DNA of 64,000 bases from assembly GCA_019359695.1 (NCBI GenBank), contig JAHHGV010000004.1:1-64000 (forward strand). Reading direction: 5' to 3'. Position numbers and translations under genes: made by a program. Position 1 is the first letter of the stretch. Every line of letters begins with the position of its first letter. A model generated the notes under the pieces. It searched no databases, had not been told where the DNA came from, and saw only the letters and a program-made list of their open reading frames with translations. Below, piece after piece: positions 1-8,431 of this stretch. Origin of the DNA: Brasilonema angustatum HA4187-MV1. GTDB lineage: Bacteria; Cyanobacteriota; Cyanobacteriia; Cyanobacteriales; Nostocaceae.

Positions 1-204
1 TCGCTGCAACAAACATAAGAAATATTTATTAGAATTCTGTGGCGATACGCCCTTGGCGTCTGCGCTCCGCGCAATCGCCTGTAAAAACTCTCCCACTTTA
101 TTATCTCTGACTTTTGCAAGAGGTCTAGTGAACAGTAAACAGTGAACAAGGGGTGGACGAGTCCGTTTTCTAGCTGATAACTGATAACTGTTCACTGATA
201 ACTG
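1..204. other. repeat-bearing spacer at window edge
   Basis: No gene is visible. The segment holds a GC-rich palindromic repeat (41-79) and a patch of tandem heptamer-like repeats (about 128-207), both of which recur elsewhere in the window. It lies downstream of the minus-strand glycosidase. Confidence 0.6.
41..79. repeat. interspersed GC-rich palindromic repeat, copy 1
   Basis: The core GGCGTCTGCGCTCCGCGC is shared with 25524-25560. In both copies it is flanked by GCGATACGCC on the left and a GCGATCGC or GCAATCGC box on the right. This is a dispersed repeat of the kind common in Nostocales intergenic DNA. Confidence 0.7.
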
Positions 205-207
205 TTA
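128..207. repeat. tandem GAACAGT / AACTGATA repeat patch
   Basis: The patch contains AACAGTAAACAGTGAACAAG and then several copies of CTGATAACTG, with partial inverted complementarity between the two halves. The same composition occurs at 31731-31813, so this is a short tandemly repeated repetitive (STRR-like) family. Confidence 0.65.
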
Positions 208-1572
208 AACCACTCGATTTTGACGGATACATTCTGCGTACCATTCAAAGCTTGCTTTTGGAATGCGTTTTTGTGTTTCGTAGTCCACATAAACAATCCC
301 AAAGCGTCGGGAATATCCCCAAGCCCACTCAAAATTATCCATCAAGCTCCACAAGAAATAACCCTTCAAAGGATATCCTTCACTCACGGCGCGATGCGCG
401 GATTTGAGGTGCTGTCGCAAGTACATTATCCTGTCAGTATCAAGAACTTCACCAGTTGCACTAACTTCATCTTGAGCCGCACAGCCGCTCTCGGTGATGT
501 AGACTGGTAAGTCATCACGCCCTAGTGTTTCGCTGATATGACGAATGCCCCAATAAATACTTTCAGGTAAAATATTCAACCAAGGCATATCCATTTGTGG
601 ATAGCCCTTGGGAAAGTTGAGGAATTCGTAACCTAATTCATTATCAGCAGCACGAACATAAGTGCCAGTGTAGATGTTAAGACCAAGGCAATCAAGGGGT
701 TGGTGAATGATTTCTAAGTCACCTGGTTCTATATCTGGGGCATCTTTTTTTAATTTGTCTAGCATTGCGGAACTGTAAGCCCCAGTCAGGGCAGGGAAAA
801 TAATCCCACCATTTTGTCCGCAGGTATGGAAAGCACTTTTTGCAGCTGCGATATTCACAGGTGATTCGTTGATCGGAACTGTGACAGCAATGTTATCGAC
901 TAAAGCAACTTGACAAGGAACAGGTGAAGCAGCGCGGATGGCTTGACATCCCAACCCATGAGCAAGTAACGCATGGTGAGAAGTTTGCCAAACTTCCTTT
1001 CTACTCCTGACTTGTTTTCCAGGGGCGTGGGGTGGTTTGTGCTTGACGTCATAACTCATGTGGGTAAAACAGGGGGTTTCGTTGAGAGTCATCCAATGAG
1101 TGATGCGATCGCCCAACCGTTTTACAACCGTCGTGACATAATCAGCGTAATCGTATGCCATCTGGCGACTTTGCCAAGAACCGTACAAGTCTTCTAATGC
1201 TTGAGGGCTATCCCAGTGAAACAGAGTTGCATGGGGAGTGATGCCGTATTCGTGCAAATAATCCACCAAACGTTTGTAAAAATCTATGCCCTCTTCATTC
1301 ACTGTGCCACGGCCATCAGGAATGATGCGAGTCCATGCAATACTAAAACGATAGTGTTTGATGCCCAATTGTGCCAGAAGCTGCACATCTGCTTTATACC
1401 GATGGTAATGATCGCAGGCTACAGCACCTGTATCACCATTCAAAACCCTTCCTGAAGTCGCGCTGAAAGTATCCCACACACTCGGTTTACGTCCACCTTC
1501 TCGATATGCGCCTTCAATCTGATAGGCAGAAGTTGCAGTACCCCAGCAAAAATCTTCTGGAAATTTATACAT
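205..1572 (-). CDS. GH1 family beta-glucosidase
   Basis: This is a glycoside hydrolase family 1 enzyme of 455 residues, the usual single-domain GH1 length. It should hydrolyse beta-glucosides or related beta-glycosides by the retaining mechanism, probably in the cytoplasm because no signal peptide is seen. The N-terminal GH1 signature (FCWGTATSAYQIEGA) starts at residue 8, the acid/base glutamate lies in TLNET near residue 165, and the nucleophile lies in YITESG near residue 361. TLNET replaces the usual TLNEP but the glutamate is kept. The ATG at 1572 puts the FPEDFCWG start where the family begins; an upstream start at 1596 adds only eight residues. It is transcribed alone. Exact substrate specificity cannot be read from the sequence. 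Confidence 0.93.
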   Translation of the reverse strand: MYKFPEDFCWGTATSAYQIEGAYREGGRKPSVWDTFSATSGRVLNGDTGAVACDHYHRYKADVQLLAQLGIKHYRFSIAWTRIIPDGRGTVNEEGIDFYKRLVDYLHEYGITPHATLFHWDSPQALEDLYGSWQSRQMAYDYADYVTTVVKRLGDRITHWMTLNETPCFTHMSYDVKHKPPHAPGKQVRSRKEVWQTSHHALLAHGLGCQAIRAASPVPCQVALVDNIAVTVPINESPVNIAAAKSAFHTCGQNGGIIFPALTGAYSSAMLDKLKKDAPDIEPGDLEIIHQPLDCLGLNIYTGTYVRAADNELGYEFLNFPKGYPQMDMPWLNILPESIYWGIRHISETLGRDDLPVYITESGCAAQDEVSATGEVLDTDRIMYLRQHLKSAHRAVSEGYPLKGYFLWSLMDNFEWAWGYSRRFGIVYVDYETQKRIPKASFEWYAECIRQNRVV

Positions 1573-1706
1573 AACCACAATTTTAGAGAACGTCACTATT
1601 TTCTGGGATTCAGGCTAAATTTAGTTATTGTAAAGATTTGTATAATAAATACGAAACTTCTGATGAAGAAGTTGTAGTTGTTAGAATCTAATAAATTTTT
1701 CCGGCT

Positions 1707-1913
1707 ATGATGTTAATCCGTGACGTGGTTCAAAAGGCTATAGCAACTGGATATCTCAGTGTTGCAGCGGAAGAAGAATTGCGAAATCTTCTTCAGACAA
1801 AGTATGAGTTGGAAGATTTCAATGCTTTCATGACGTTGCAAGAGGCTGCTAGTTTAGGCAAGATTCGACAGGAGTCTCGTGAGTTGAGGCTGTACGAGCA
1901 GCAAATGCAATAA
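1707..1913 (+). CDS. small conserved-type hypothetical protein
   Basis: A 68-residue, mostly helical, charged protein with no signal peptide or membrane segment. It opens with two adjacent ATG codons. The composition (heptad-like leucines, residues such as ELRNLLQTKYELEDF) suggests a small cytoplasmic helical bundle. Short proteins of this style are common in filamentous cyanobacteria. I do not recognise a named family. It is divergent from the GH1 gene, with 134 bp between starts. Confidence 0.6.
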   Translation: MMLIRDVVQKAIATGYLSVAAEEELRNLLQTKYELEDFNAFMTLQEAASLGKIRQESRELRLYEQQMQ

Positions 1914-2065
1914 TTTTGTATCAATCCGCTCAAATAAAATCAAAATAGTGTCACTTAATAGACAGACTCTGTGCGCAACTTCAGGAGTCTATGTTTGTTG
2001 TTTTTTCTTTTTCCGGAATTTAGTCTTCACAGAGTGATGATCTAAATAGAGATTTGAGCACATAG

Positions 2066-2143
2066 ATGAAAGGACAAGCAATGGTTGCAGATTTATCGAT
2101 GCCTCAAAAATCACAAATCCCGAAACGACAACCATATTGGTGA
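2066..2143 (+). CDS. possible 25-residue peptide ORF
   Basis: An ATG at 2066 (in-frame ATGs at 2081 and 2099) opens a 25-codon basic peptide ending KRQPYW before TGA at 2141-2143. The next ORF starts five bases after the stop, which would suit translational coupling. It has no recognised family and its short length makes chance plausible. Confidence 0.25.
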   Translation: MKGQAMVADLSMPQKSQIPKRQPYW

Positions 2144-2148
2144 ATGCT

Positions 2149-2316
2149 ATGACTACCTTAGAAATCAACTCCAAGAAACAAGACAACGAATCCGCTAAGA
2201 AAAAACAAAAGTCTTTTCGCTACACGAATATTGGTACTCCTTTAACACCTTTGCGTCCACGTCAGACTAAGCAGCAGCAACATGAGTTACTAAGTGATTG
2301 GGAGCATGCAAGTTAA
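2149..2316 (+). CDS. small basic hypothetical protein (55 aa)
   Basis: An ATG at 2149 opens 55 codons ending at TAA 2314-2316. The product is hydrophilic and lysine/glutamine rich, with a TPLTPLRPRQTKQQQ stretch and an acidic-aromatic end (LLSDWEHAS). No membrane segment or signal peptide is present. It follows the possible 25-residue ORF by five bases. The family is unknown. Coding status is supported only by the ordered composition and the coupled layout. Confidence 0.4.
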   Translation: MTTLEINSKKQDNESAKKKQKSFRYTNIGTPLTPLRPRQTKQQQHELLSDWEHAS

Positions 2317-2426
2317 TTTCGCTTCATGAAAACGTAGTGCTCTTGAGCTTTTTCATAATTGCCCACATTCATGATAAATTCGGTACAGGGGCGGGGCAAT
2401 TTCTTTAGTGGTGGCGATGCATAAGT

Positions 2427-3293
2427 TCACTCTTCATTTTCTAGCATTTGCTTGGCTTGCAAAAGGTATTGTTTATGCTCCTCACTAACTTTTGGGTATT
2501 GCAGATTGAGTTCTTTTAACTTAGTACAAATGATGTTCGCAACGGCGAGGCGTGTAAACCATTTACGATCAGCCGGAACAATGTACCAAGGTGCCCAAGA
2601 AGTACTGGTATGATTAAAAACATCTTCATAAGCGTGCATGTAATCATTCCAAAAAGCTCGTTCTTGAGCATCACTGATGGAGAGCTTCCAATGTTTCTCT
2701 GGCAATTCAATTCTGTCTAAAAAGCGTTTTTTCTGCTCCTTTTTTGAAACATTAAGAAAAAACTTCAAGACAACAATCCCATTATTTACCAGATATTTTT
2801 CAAAATTATTAATTTCTTCAAAGCGCTGCTTCCATATTTGATTACCATCTGGAATGTGGGGAAGTTGTTGCTTTGTTAGAACTTCTGGATGAACGCGAAC
2901 TACAAGCGTTTCTTCATAATACGAACGATTAAAAATTCCAATTCGACCTCTTTCAGGCAAGGCTTTTGCACTTCGCCAAAGATAGTCATGATCTAATTCT
3001 TCACTACTTGGACTCTTGAAACTAAATACCTGACATCCTTGCGGGTTGACACCTGACATCACATGTTTGATAGTACTATCTTTACCAGCAGCATCCATTG
3101 CTTGAAAGATGATCAACAAGGCATAAGTGTTTTGAGCATAAAGAACATTTTGGTATTTTTGAAGCTGTAGAATATCAGCTTGTAATTTGCCTTGTGCATC
3201 CGCCTTTTTTTTTAAATCACCTGTATAGTCGGGATCATAATCTTTCAAAGAAATTTTAGAGTCAGGTTTAACAATAAAAGGATTGTGGTTCAT
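2427..3293 (-). CDS. PPK2-family polyphosphate:nucleotide phosphotransferase
   Basis: A polyphosphate kinase 2 family enzyme of 288 residues, the usual length of a one-domain PPK2. PPK2 enzymes move phosphate between polyphosphate and nucleotides (AMP, ADP or GDP depending on class) in the cytoplasm. The Walker A motif is MDAAGKDS near residues 66-73 (K71), followed by the PPK2 GVNPQG segment and the lid motif FNRSYYEE near residue 121. The overall pattern resembles the AMP/ADP-phosphorylating class rather than a guanylate-specific class, but class assignment is inference. Its ATG overlaps the TGA of the upstream membrane-protein gene (ATGA), so the two are translationally coupled. Confidence 0.92.
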   Translation of the reverse strand: MNHNPFIVKPDSKISLKDYDPDYTGDLKKKADAQGKLQADILQLQKYQNVLYAQNTYALLIIFQAMDAAGKDSTIKHVMSGVNPQGCQVFSFKSPSSEELDHDYLWRSAKALPERGRIGIFNRSYYEETLVVRVHPEVLTKQQLPHIPDGNQIWKQRFEEINNFEKYLVNNGIVVLKFFLNVSKKEQKKRFLDRIELPEKHWKLSISDAQERAFWNDYMHAYEDVFNHTSTSWAPWYIVPADRKWFTRLAVANIICTKLKELNLQYPKVSEEHKQYLLQAKQMLENEE

Positions 3294-3778
3294 AATTTAT
3301 TTGAATTTTGCTGCTGTTGAGCAGAACGCATTGCTTCTCGCCCGAGAACAAACATCCCCGCGACGCCCAAACAAACAAACCAGACGTATTGATACCAATA
3401 TTTCCCAATTTGCTGAACTGTAGTTAGTTCTGGCTGCAACGTGTTGAGGTACAGCAACAGCACAACTATCATCAAAGCCCCAAACCCTACAAAGCTTAAA
3501 CCAACCCGAATGCGTGCAGGTTGCAGTTCCCAATCGCTAATCTTATCTAAATCAATCTCAGCTAAATCTTGCAAAGAGTCCTCTGCAACGAACGAAGCTG
3601 CTTGCAAGCGCCTAGCCACCTTTGGAGATAAAATCGGTACAATTGCTCCGACTGTAGGACGACGCAACAAAGCCTCAGTATCTCGCAGCAATTCCAAAGG
3701 CTTACGAGGAAGTGGTTCAGGAGCAAATTCAACCTTTGGTGAAACAGTTCGGGTGGTGGTTTGGGGTTCAAAGTCCAT
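3290..3778 (-). CDS. two-TM membrane protein coupled to PPK2
   Basis: A 162-residue protein with a proline-rich soluble N-terminal half (about 1-90). Two hydrophobic helices follow: [19 protein letters not shown] near residue 95 and a [16 protein letters not shown] stretch near residue 130. It is basic at the C-terminus. I do not recognise a named domain; proteins like it occur in cyanobacteria as hypothetical membrane proteins. The stop codon overlaps the PPK2 start by four bases, which argues that the product is real and co-expressed with the phosphotransferase. A link to polyphosphate handling is inference from this coupling only. Confidence 0.75.
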   Translation of the reverse strand: MDFEPQTTTRTVSPKVEFAPEPLPRKPLELLRDTEALLRRPTVGAIVPILSPKVARRLQAASFVAEDSLQDLAEIDLDKISDWELQPARIRVGLSFVGFGALMIVVLLLYLNTLQPELTTVQQIGKYWYQYVWFVCLGVAGMFVLGREAMRSAQQQQNSNKL

Positions 3779-4417
3779 AGTCGTCTTTCAACCAGCTAGC
3801 AGCCATTGGGGCAAACAATAAAAATTTGCGTTTCTATTTCATTCTACAGAGTTTGACTAGGTAGCCATAAACTTTGTTGAACCTGCTCAAAGTTCAGCAA
3901 TTCAAGTAAGTTTTTTCGTTGCATTATATCATCTGTATCTGTATACTGAGAAAAATGCCGAAAACCAAGGCTAAACTTTCTGGGAGCGCAAACCACAGTC
4001 GATTCAAAACTAGCTAGCCTGTAAAAAGGTCGAACGGAATACCACGATTCGTTAAATTAGCTGAAAATAACGGTTGAACAATGGCTAAAAGCTTCAAAGA
4101 GTTGTTTGTTTGAAAAATAGGGTGGGCTACACCCGAATTTACGCTTGTGGACAAGAAGAGCCAGCGCCGTGCGGGGGTTCCCCCCGTTGAGGCGGCTGGC
4201 GTGGAGCCGACTCCCTTGGTAGAAGCAAGAAGCAGACCCTCTAAAGGAAACTTTAGTTGAATGGCTAGCTTTAAATAAGTTTGGTCAAGTTTTGTATAGC
4301 AGCGCCACAAGAATAAGAAACTTCGTGGGCTAAGTCAATTTTTTGAAATATCAAATCGCAGAGAAACAACAGATGCACGCAGATTATTTGTTGTTTCTCT
4401 GCGTGCGCCTGGAGTTT
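3779..4417. other. 639-bp spacer with palindromic repeat
   Basis: No convincing gene is present. A 98-codon minus-strand frame here runs through a GC-rich palindromic repeat (4159-4202) and has no coherent protein features, so it is rejected. The rest is AT-rich without recognisable promoter or RNA structure. Confidence 0.6.
4159..4202. repeat. palindromic repeat of the GAGCCAGT...CTGGCGT family
   Basis: An inner inverted repeat (GGGGGTTCCCCCC) is flanked by AGCCAGCGCC on one side and GGCGGCTGGCGT on the other. Related arrangements occur at 29061-29110, 30231-30280 and 48834-48883. The arms differ in sequence between copies but keep the layout, as expected for a dispersed structured repeat. 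Confidence 0.6.
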
Positions 4418-4972
4418 CTATGCTGCTTTTTGCAACTCCTCAAGTCGTGCCAGAACTTCTTTACTGTGGATGACTGGATTGACTTTGACAAAAGTTTCAC
4501 GCACAATCCCTTGCGGATCAATAATAAAACTATGGCGCACAGACATAAAGCCCAACCAAGAACCATATGCCTTGCTCACCGCACCAGTGGTATCAGCTAA
4601 CAAAGGGAATTTTAGTCCTTCTGAATCACAAAATTCAGCATGGGAATCTATATCGTCAGCGCTAACGCCAATAATTTGAGCTTTTCTTTCGATGTATTTG
4701 GGTAAATCTTGCTGAAAGCGACGAGCTTCGATGGTACAACCAGAGGTAAAGTCTTTGGGGTAAAAGTAAAGGACGACCCAGTTACCGCGTAAGTCTGAAA
4801 GAGATATTTTACCATTACCAGTGTTTGTTGGCAAAGTAAAATCTGGGGCGCTTTGATTAATTGCGGGAAGTTTACCACCGAGTGCATCAGCAGTTGGGAC
4901 AAAATTTAACCAACTGATGACAGCTAAACATGTGGCAAATAATATGCTTAAAAAAGTGCGACGAGAAATCAT
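4418..4972 (-). CDS. peroxiredoxin Q/BCP, Tat-exported
   Basis: A thioredoxin-fold peroxidase of 184 residues that reduces hydroperoxides. The N-terminus carries a twin-arginine signal (SRRTFLS, residues 3-9), a hydrophobic stretch and an ADA-type cleavage site near residue 30, so the enzyme should act in the periplasm or thylakoid lumen. The peroxidatic cysteine is C79 in DFTSGCT. The resolving cysteine usually found five residues later is replaced (TIEAR), but C115 in EFCDSEG is placed where some PrxQ proteins keep an alternative resolving cysteine. Monocistronic on the minus strand. Confidence 0.92.
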   Translation of the reverse strand: MISRRTFLSILFATCLAVISWLNFVPTADALGGKLPAINQSAPDFTLPTNTGNGKISLSDLRGNWVVLYFYPKDFTSGCTIEARRFQQDLPKYIERKAQIIGVSADDIDSHAEFCDSEGLKFPLLADTTGAVSKAYGSWLGFMSVRHSFIIDPQGIVRETFVKVNPVIHSKEVLARLEELQKAA

Positions 4973-5017
4973 TATATATACAGACCAGAAACACGACTTA
5001 AAATAAGTTTACAATTT

Positions 5018-5272
5018 CTAGTTGCTATTCTCAGATTCTTGAGAATCTGAAGCGGTTTCCACGCTTTCAATATATTGACTATCAAGGAGAAAAGCTCCTT
5101 TTGTAAAGCGAATACCCCAGTATCCCCCAGGACGGCGGTCAAGGACTATCCCTTCTTCACCAATGTAAATCACATCGGGGGGGCGGAGCATGGGCATAGG
5201 TTCAGCAGTTTTCACGTAGGGGGGTAGGGCTACGACGCGGACTTTACTACCAATCGCAAATTCTTTGGACAT
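5018..5272 (-). CDS. sipA: SipA regulatory protein (DUF3148)
   Basis: An 84-residue protein matching the cyanobacterial DUF3148/SipA family: FAIGSKVRVVALPPYVKTAE near the start, then PMLRPPDV and DRRPGGYWGIRF, forming a small SH3-like beta-barrel. SipA binds the essential histidine kinase NblS/Hik33 and modulates its signalling in stress and high light. The length is that of the family plus a short acidic serine/glutamate tail. It lies 45 bp upstream of the peroxiredoxin gene in the same direction, so co-transcription of the two stress-related genes is possible. Confidence 0.8.
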   Translation of the reverse strand: MSKEFAIGSKVRVVALPPYVKTAEPMPMLRPPDVIYIGEEGIVLDRRPGGYWGIRFTKGAFLLDSQYIESVETASDSQESENSN

Positions 5273-5466
5273 GTTGAGTGAGTTTTGAGTGTTACAACGA
5301 GATGTTTTTTGGGAATTGTTTTTTTAGCTGATTTCGTTTGCCAAGACGAGTCGCCACAATTTGATAATTTTAAGCTAATGATGAACGCTTATTCTTGTGC
5401 TGAGAAAAACCAACAGAAAAATCCTGACGTGTGGGTTTCACGCTAGCTAACTCTACTTGAAAACTA

Positions 5467-5917
5467 ACTTGATCGCTCATTGCACCACTTTTGCCCATTT
5501 GTGCCAGAAACAGCACGAGGTGAAGTGATTCGATCCACTCGATTGCAATTAGGAGTTTATGCAGGGGCGATCGCGCTCTCATTTGCAGTCAGACAGCCTT
5601 GGTTTGTGCTTTATTGGCTGCTACCGCTCGTTGTTGGTCAGCCGATTCTGCGTTTTCTTATGCTGGCGGAACATACAGGTTGTACTCTTGACGCTAATCT
5701 GCTTACGAATACGCGTACAACGCTAACGCTTTGGTATGTGCGATTTTTGACGTGGAATATGCCGTTTGATGCAGAGCACCATTTGTATCCATCAATTCCG
5801 TTCCACGCGCTGCCAAAAGCCCATAAGCAATTGAGTTCGCACTTTGCCCACATTGATCGGGGCTATATAAAAGTCAACTGGGATATTATGTCTAAACAGG
5901 GACAGTCGGCGGTATGA
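5467..5917 (+). pseudogene. fatty acid desaturase, 3' remnant
   Basis: About 150 codons are homologous to the C-terminal part of membrane fatty acid desaturases. There is a hydrophobic pair (residues about 30-60), AEHTGC, and the third histidine-box region WNMPFDAEHHLYPSIPFH. The N-terminal half with the first two histidine boxes is missing, and a stop codon closes the frame just upstream at 5464-5466. The third box reads D-A-E-H-H where the family has H-x-x-H-H, so one iron ligand is also lost. No ATG precedes the homologous part. It is a non-functional remnant. Confidence 0.8.
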
Positions 5918-5962
5918 CAAAACTTATTTGTTGATACCCCAACTGTTTAAAGTTAGCAACCC

Positions 5963-7495
5963 TCAGCAAATCATCTTCTCGAACGCCTGTTGCAAATCTC
6001 GCGTCAAATCATTAACCGCGCCTCTTGCTGCTTGACGACTTGTCTGATAAGCTGACCAACGTTCTGTTACTGAAATTGGCTCACCTACTGTTAAGCGTGA
6101 TTTTCGCCAACCTAACCGAGGTCGTTCAGGATTTTTCTCTCCTTTTATCCGCGCGATGACGTCAAATAAGATTAAGGACGTTTCGGCAAATCTCTCAAAA
6201 GTAGGCTTTTGTTGAACATAAGTTCCTGTGACTGCGACAAAACTCTCAACTAGGCGCATATGTAATATCCGCAAAGATGCTTCTTCAGCAATCCAATCTG
6301 CCAAGCCGCGCTCCATAGGTGATAATGCATCTAAGTTTGGCAAATCCTTTCTGTGGATATCATCCCAGCTTGCTGACTCTAAACGGCGACAACGTTCAAT
6401 GATAGTTCCTTGGCTTTCCAGTCCAAAAAACTGCTCAGCTGCTTGTAGGGAATTATCTAATACCGTCTGCAGTCGAGCCTCAAGTACCTGGTTACGACTT
6501 TCAGATGAATCTATTTGCGTTGTGACTGGTGTACTTTGATGGTAAAAGCGAGCGTAAAACTGCTCCATTTGGGAAAGGATATGTTCACCAAGCCGGAAGA
6601 GTCGCTCATAGAAAACTTTTTCTCGCTCAACCAGGTTTGATTCACCAACTTGTTGCACTGATAAGCCGCAATCTGCTTCCAATTTGCCCAAAAGCCAATC
6701 TAGTTTTGCCCAAGATGGATTGATGTAGCGATACTGATTGCATATTGGCACAATGAAAACTTCTTCAGTTCGGTTAGCTTTGAGCAAATCTTCTACACAC
6801 CAGAAGCCCATGTGAGCAACACCAGGTTCTAAAGGGCTGACAATTTCGCTATGTCCGTTAGTTGCTCCTTCTGGAGCTACACTTATTGGTAGTTGACCAT
6901 TGGCAAACAAATCCCGCGCTGTCCGCATGCCAATCTTATCTAGCCGCTTACCTCGATGAATCGGAAAGCCTCCTAAGCGAGAAAAAAACCAACCTAGCCA
7001 ATCCCCAGCCCACAGAGTCATCCCCCGATCATAGATAAAATGAGAATGAGTCGGATATTGTAATGAAATTCCCCTTTTACGAGCAACTTTCGGCACAGCC
7101 TGAGAAAGTAAATACATCATGCAAAGGGGATCATCAACCTCTGAGTGGCGAAATGCCATTAAAAAGCGAATTTTGCCAGCTTGAAATTGTTGGTAGAGAT
7201 TAACTAGCCTCTCGACATTCACAGTTTCAACCTCCGCAATACCAGCTGGTAACCACGGTCGAGTCCGAAACCGCAGCAAAACAGGCAGTGCCCATTTGGC
7301 GATATGGTACACTGCTAAATTAAAATGCTGGGGAATATACTCCAGGGGCGGTTGAGCTTGTTGAATCGAATGAGGCAAGGTAATTCTCCAAGGTGTATTT
7401 TTAGGGTTGAGAAACTCAGTGAGACTGTTCTCTACGTGCTGCCTCACTGATATCCACCGTTTAAACCAAAGATATGACTCTGTGTCAAGCCACAT
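5963..7495 (-). CDS. PlsC-type glycerolphosphate acyltransferase
   Basis: A 510-residue protein with a central acyltransferase domain. The HX4D motif is FRHSEVDD near residue 117 and the EG motif is VAPEGATNGHSE near residue 208, with a C-terminal helical extension of about 250 residues. Enzymes of this family acylate lysophosphatidate or related acceptors at the membrane. The protein is much longer than a minimal PlsC (about 240 residues), but long cyanobacterial versions of this type exist. The acceptor cannot be inferred. It follows the beta-barrel gene on the same strand at 30 bp, so they may share a transcript. Confidence 0.82.
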   Translation of the reverse strand: MWLDTESYLWFKRWISVRQHVENSLTEFLNPKNTPWRITLPHSIQQAQPPLEYIPQHFNLAVYHIAKWALPVLLRFRTRPWLPAGIAEVETVNVERLVNLYQQFQAGKIRFLMAFRHSEVDDPLCMMYLLSQAVPKVARKRGISLQYPTHSHFIYDRGMTLWAGDWLGWFFSRLGGFPIHRGKRLDKIGMRTARDLFANGQLPISVAPEGATNGHSEIVSPLEPGVAHMGFWCVEDLLKANRTEEVFIVPICNQYRYINPSWAKLDWLLGKLEADCGLSVQQVGESNLVEREKVFYERLFRLGEHILSQMEQFYARFYHQSTPVTTQIDSSESRNQVLEARLQTVLDNSLQAAEQFFGLESQGTIIERCRRLESASWDDIHRKDLPNLDALSPMERGLADWIAEEASLRILHMRLVESFVAVTGTYVQQKPTFERFAETSLILFDVIARIKGEKNPERPRLGWRKSRLTVGEPISVTERWSAYQTSRQAARGAVNDLTRDLQQAFEKMIC

Positions 7496-7525
7496 CTGTG
7501 GTAACTTTGGGCTTTATGGTATTAT

Positions 7526-8431
7526 TTATGAACCAAAAAGACGACCAAAGTTATAACCAACTCCTATTGATAAACCTATATCAGTATCATTGAAAAATGC
7601 GGCATTCAAAGCTGCTGTTGCTGTAAATCGAGGAGTTATGGGCACATCGATTCCACCAGTGAGAAGAAAGGCAACTTCAGAGCCGTCACCAGTATTGATA
7701 GCTGCACCTGCTCCGATGTATGGGGCAATAGGTAACGGTTGAGCAAAAGGATCTGATACCTGTTTGAATGAAATGTCGTAGGTTACAGGAATTAAGATAG
7801 TTGTGTTGTCTCCGATCACTGCTGCTGGTCGCACTGATATGGCATTTGTTAGCCCAATTTTGCTGATAACCATAAAGTTACCATCACCCAAAGCAGAGTT
7901 ACCACCTAAACCAATGTTACCACCAATTCCAATATAACTTGAACCACCACGGGTCGGTCTGCCGGGGTCAATACTAATATCTGATTGTGCCACCTTAGAC
8001 TTAGACGACTCAGAAGTTGATGATTGAGCTTCTGCATTCTGGGAATTTATAAGTGCCGCAGATGAAGTTGCTGTTGTCCCAGGAACAGGTGTTACTACAT
8101 TATTATTAGCTTGGTGTGTGCTACTTGGTAACTGCTGCTGGTTATTTACATTTGATACTGACGATAGATGATTATCTTGTACAGCAGTGGACTCTACCGC
8201 ACTAGAGCTAAAAGCTGGTGGGTAGAAGCTTTCTACTTCAGGACTTACCTGATTAACAAACGCATCAGTTTTGGAAGACTGGATTGACTGCTGAGCGCTT
8301 GTGGTATTTACTGTTTGGGCACCAGCAGATAAACCGGTTCCCAAAACCGCCATAGCCGATAAACTCAGCAAAGAAAATACATTTTTACGAGAAATAATAA
8401 TGTTCACGTTCACTCCTGAATATTGCCTCAA
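7526..8431 (-). CDS. secreted outer-membrane beta-barrel candidate
   Basis: A 301-residue protein with an N-terminal signal peptide (hydrophobic FSLLSLSAMAVLGTGLSAGA, cut near residue 39). A low-complexity Ser/Thr/Gln/Asn linker follows to about residue 150. The C-terminal part has alternating beta strands (YIGIGGNIGLGGNSALG, then IAPYIGAGAAI) and ends with aromatic/glycine strands (GLSIGVGYNFGRLFG). This fits a small outer-membrane barrel of the opacity-like type with an exposed linker. No enzyme motif is present. Function is unknown. Confidence 0.65.
   Translation of the reverse strand: MRQYSGVNVNIIISRKNVFSLLSLSAMAVLGTGLSAGAQTVNTTSAQQSIQSSKTDAFVNQVSPEVESFYPPAFSSSAVESTAVQDNHLSSVSNVNNQQQLPSSTHQANNNVVTPVPGTTATSSAALINSQNAEAQSSTSESSKSKVAQSDISIDPGRPTRGGSSYIGIGGNIGLGGNSALGDGNFMVISKIGLTNAISVRPAAVIGDNTTILIPVTYDISFKQVSDPFAQPLPIAPYIGAGAAINTGDGSEVAFLLTGGIDVPITPRFTATAALNAAFFNDTDIGLSIGVGYNFGRLFGS

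Noticed and set aside
4014-4310. 98-codon minus-strand frame
   Set aside because: Its middle is a palindromic repeat and the translation has no protein-like pattern.
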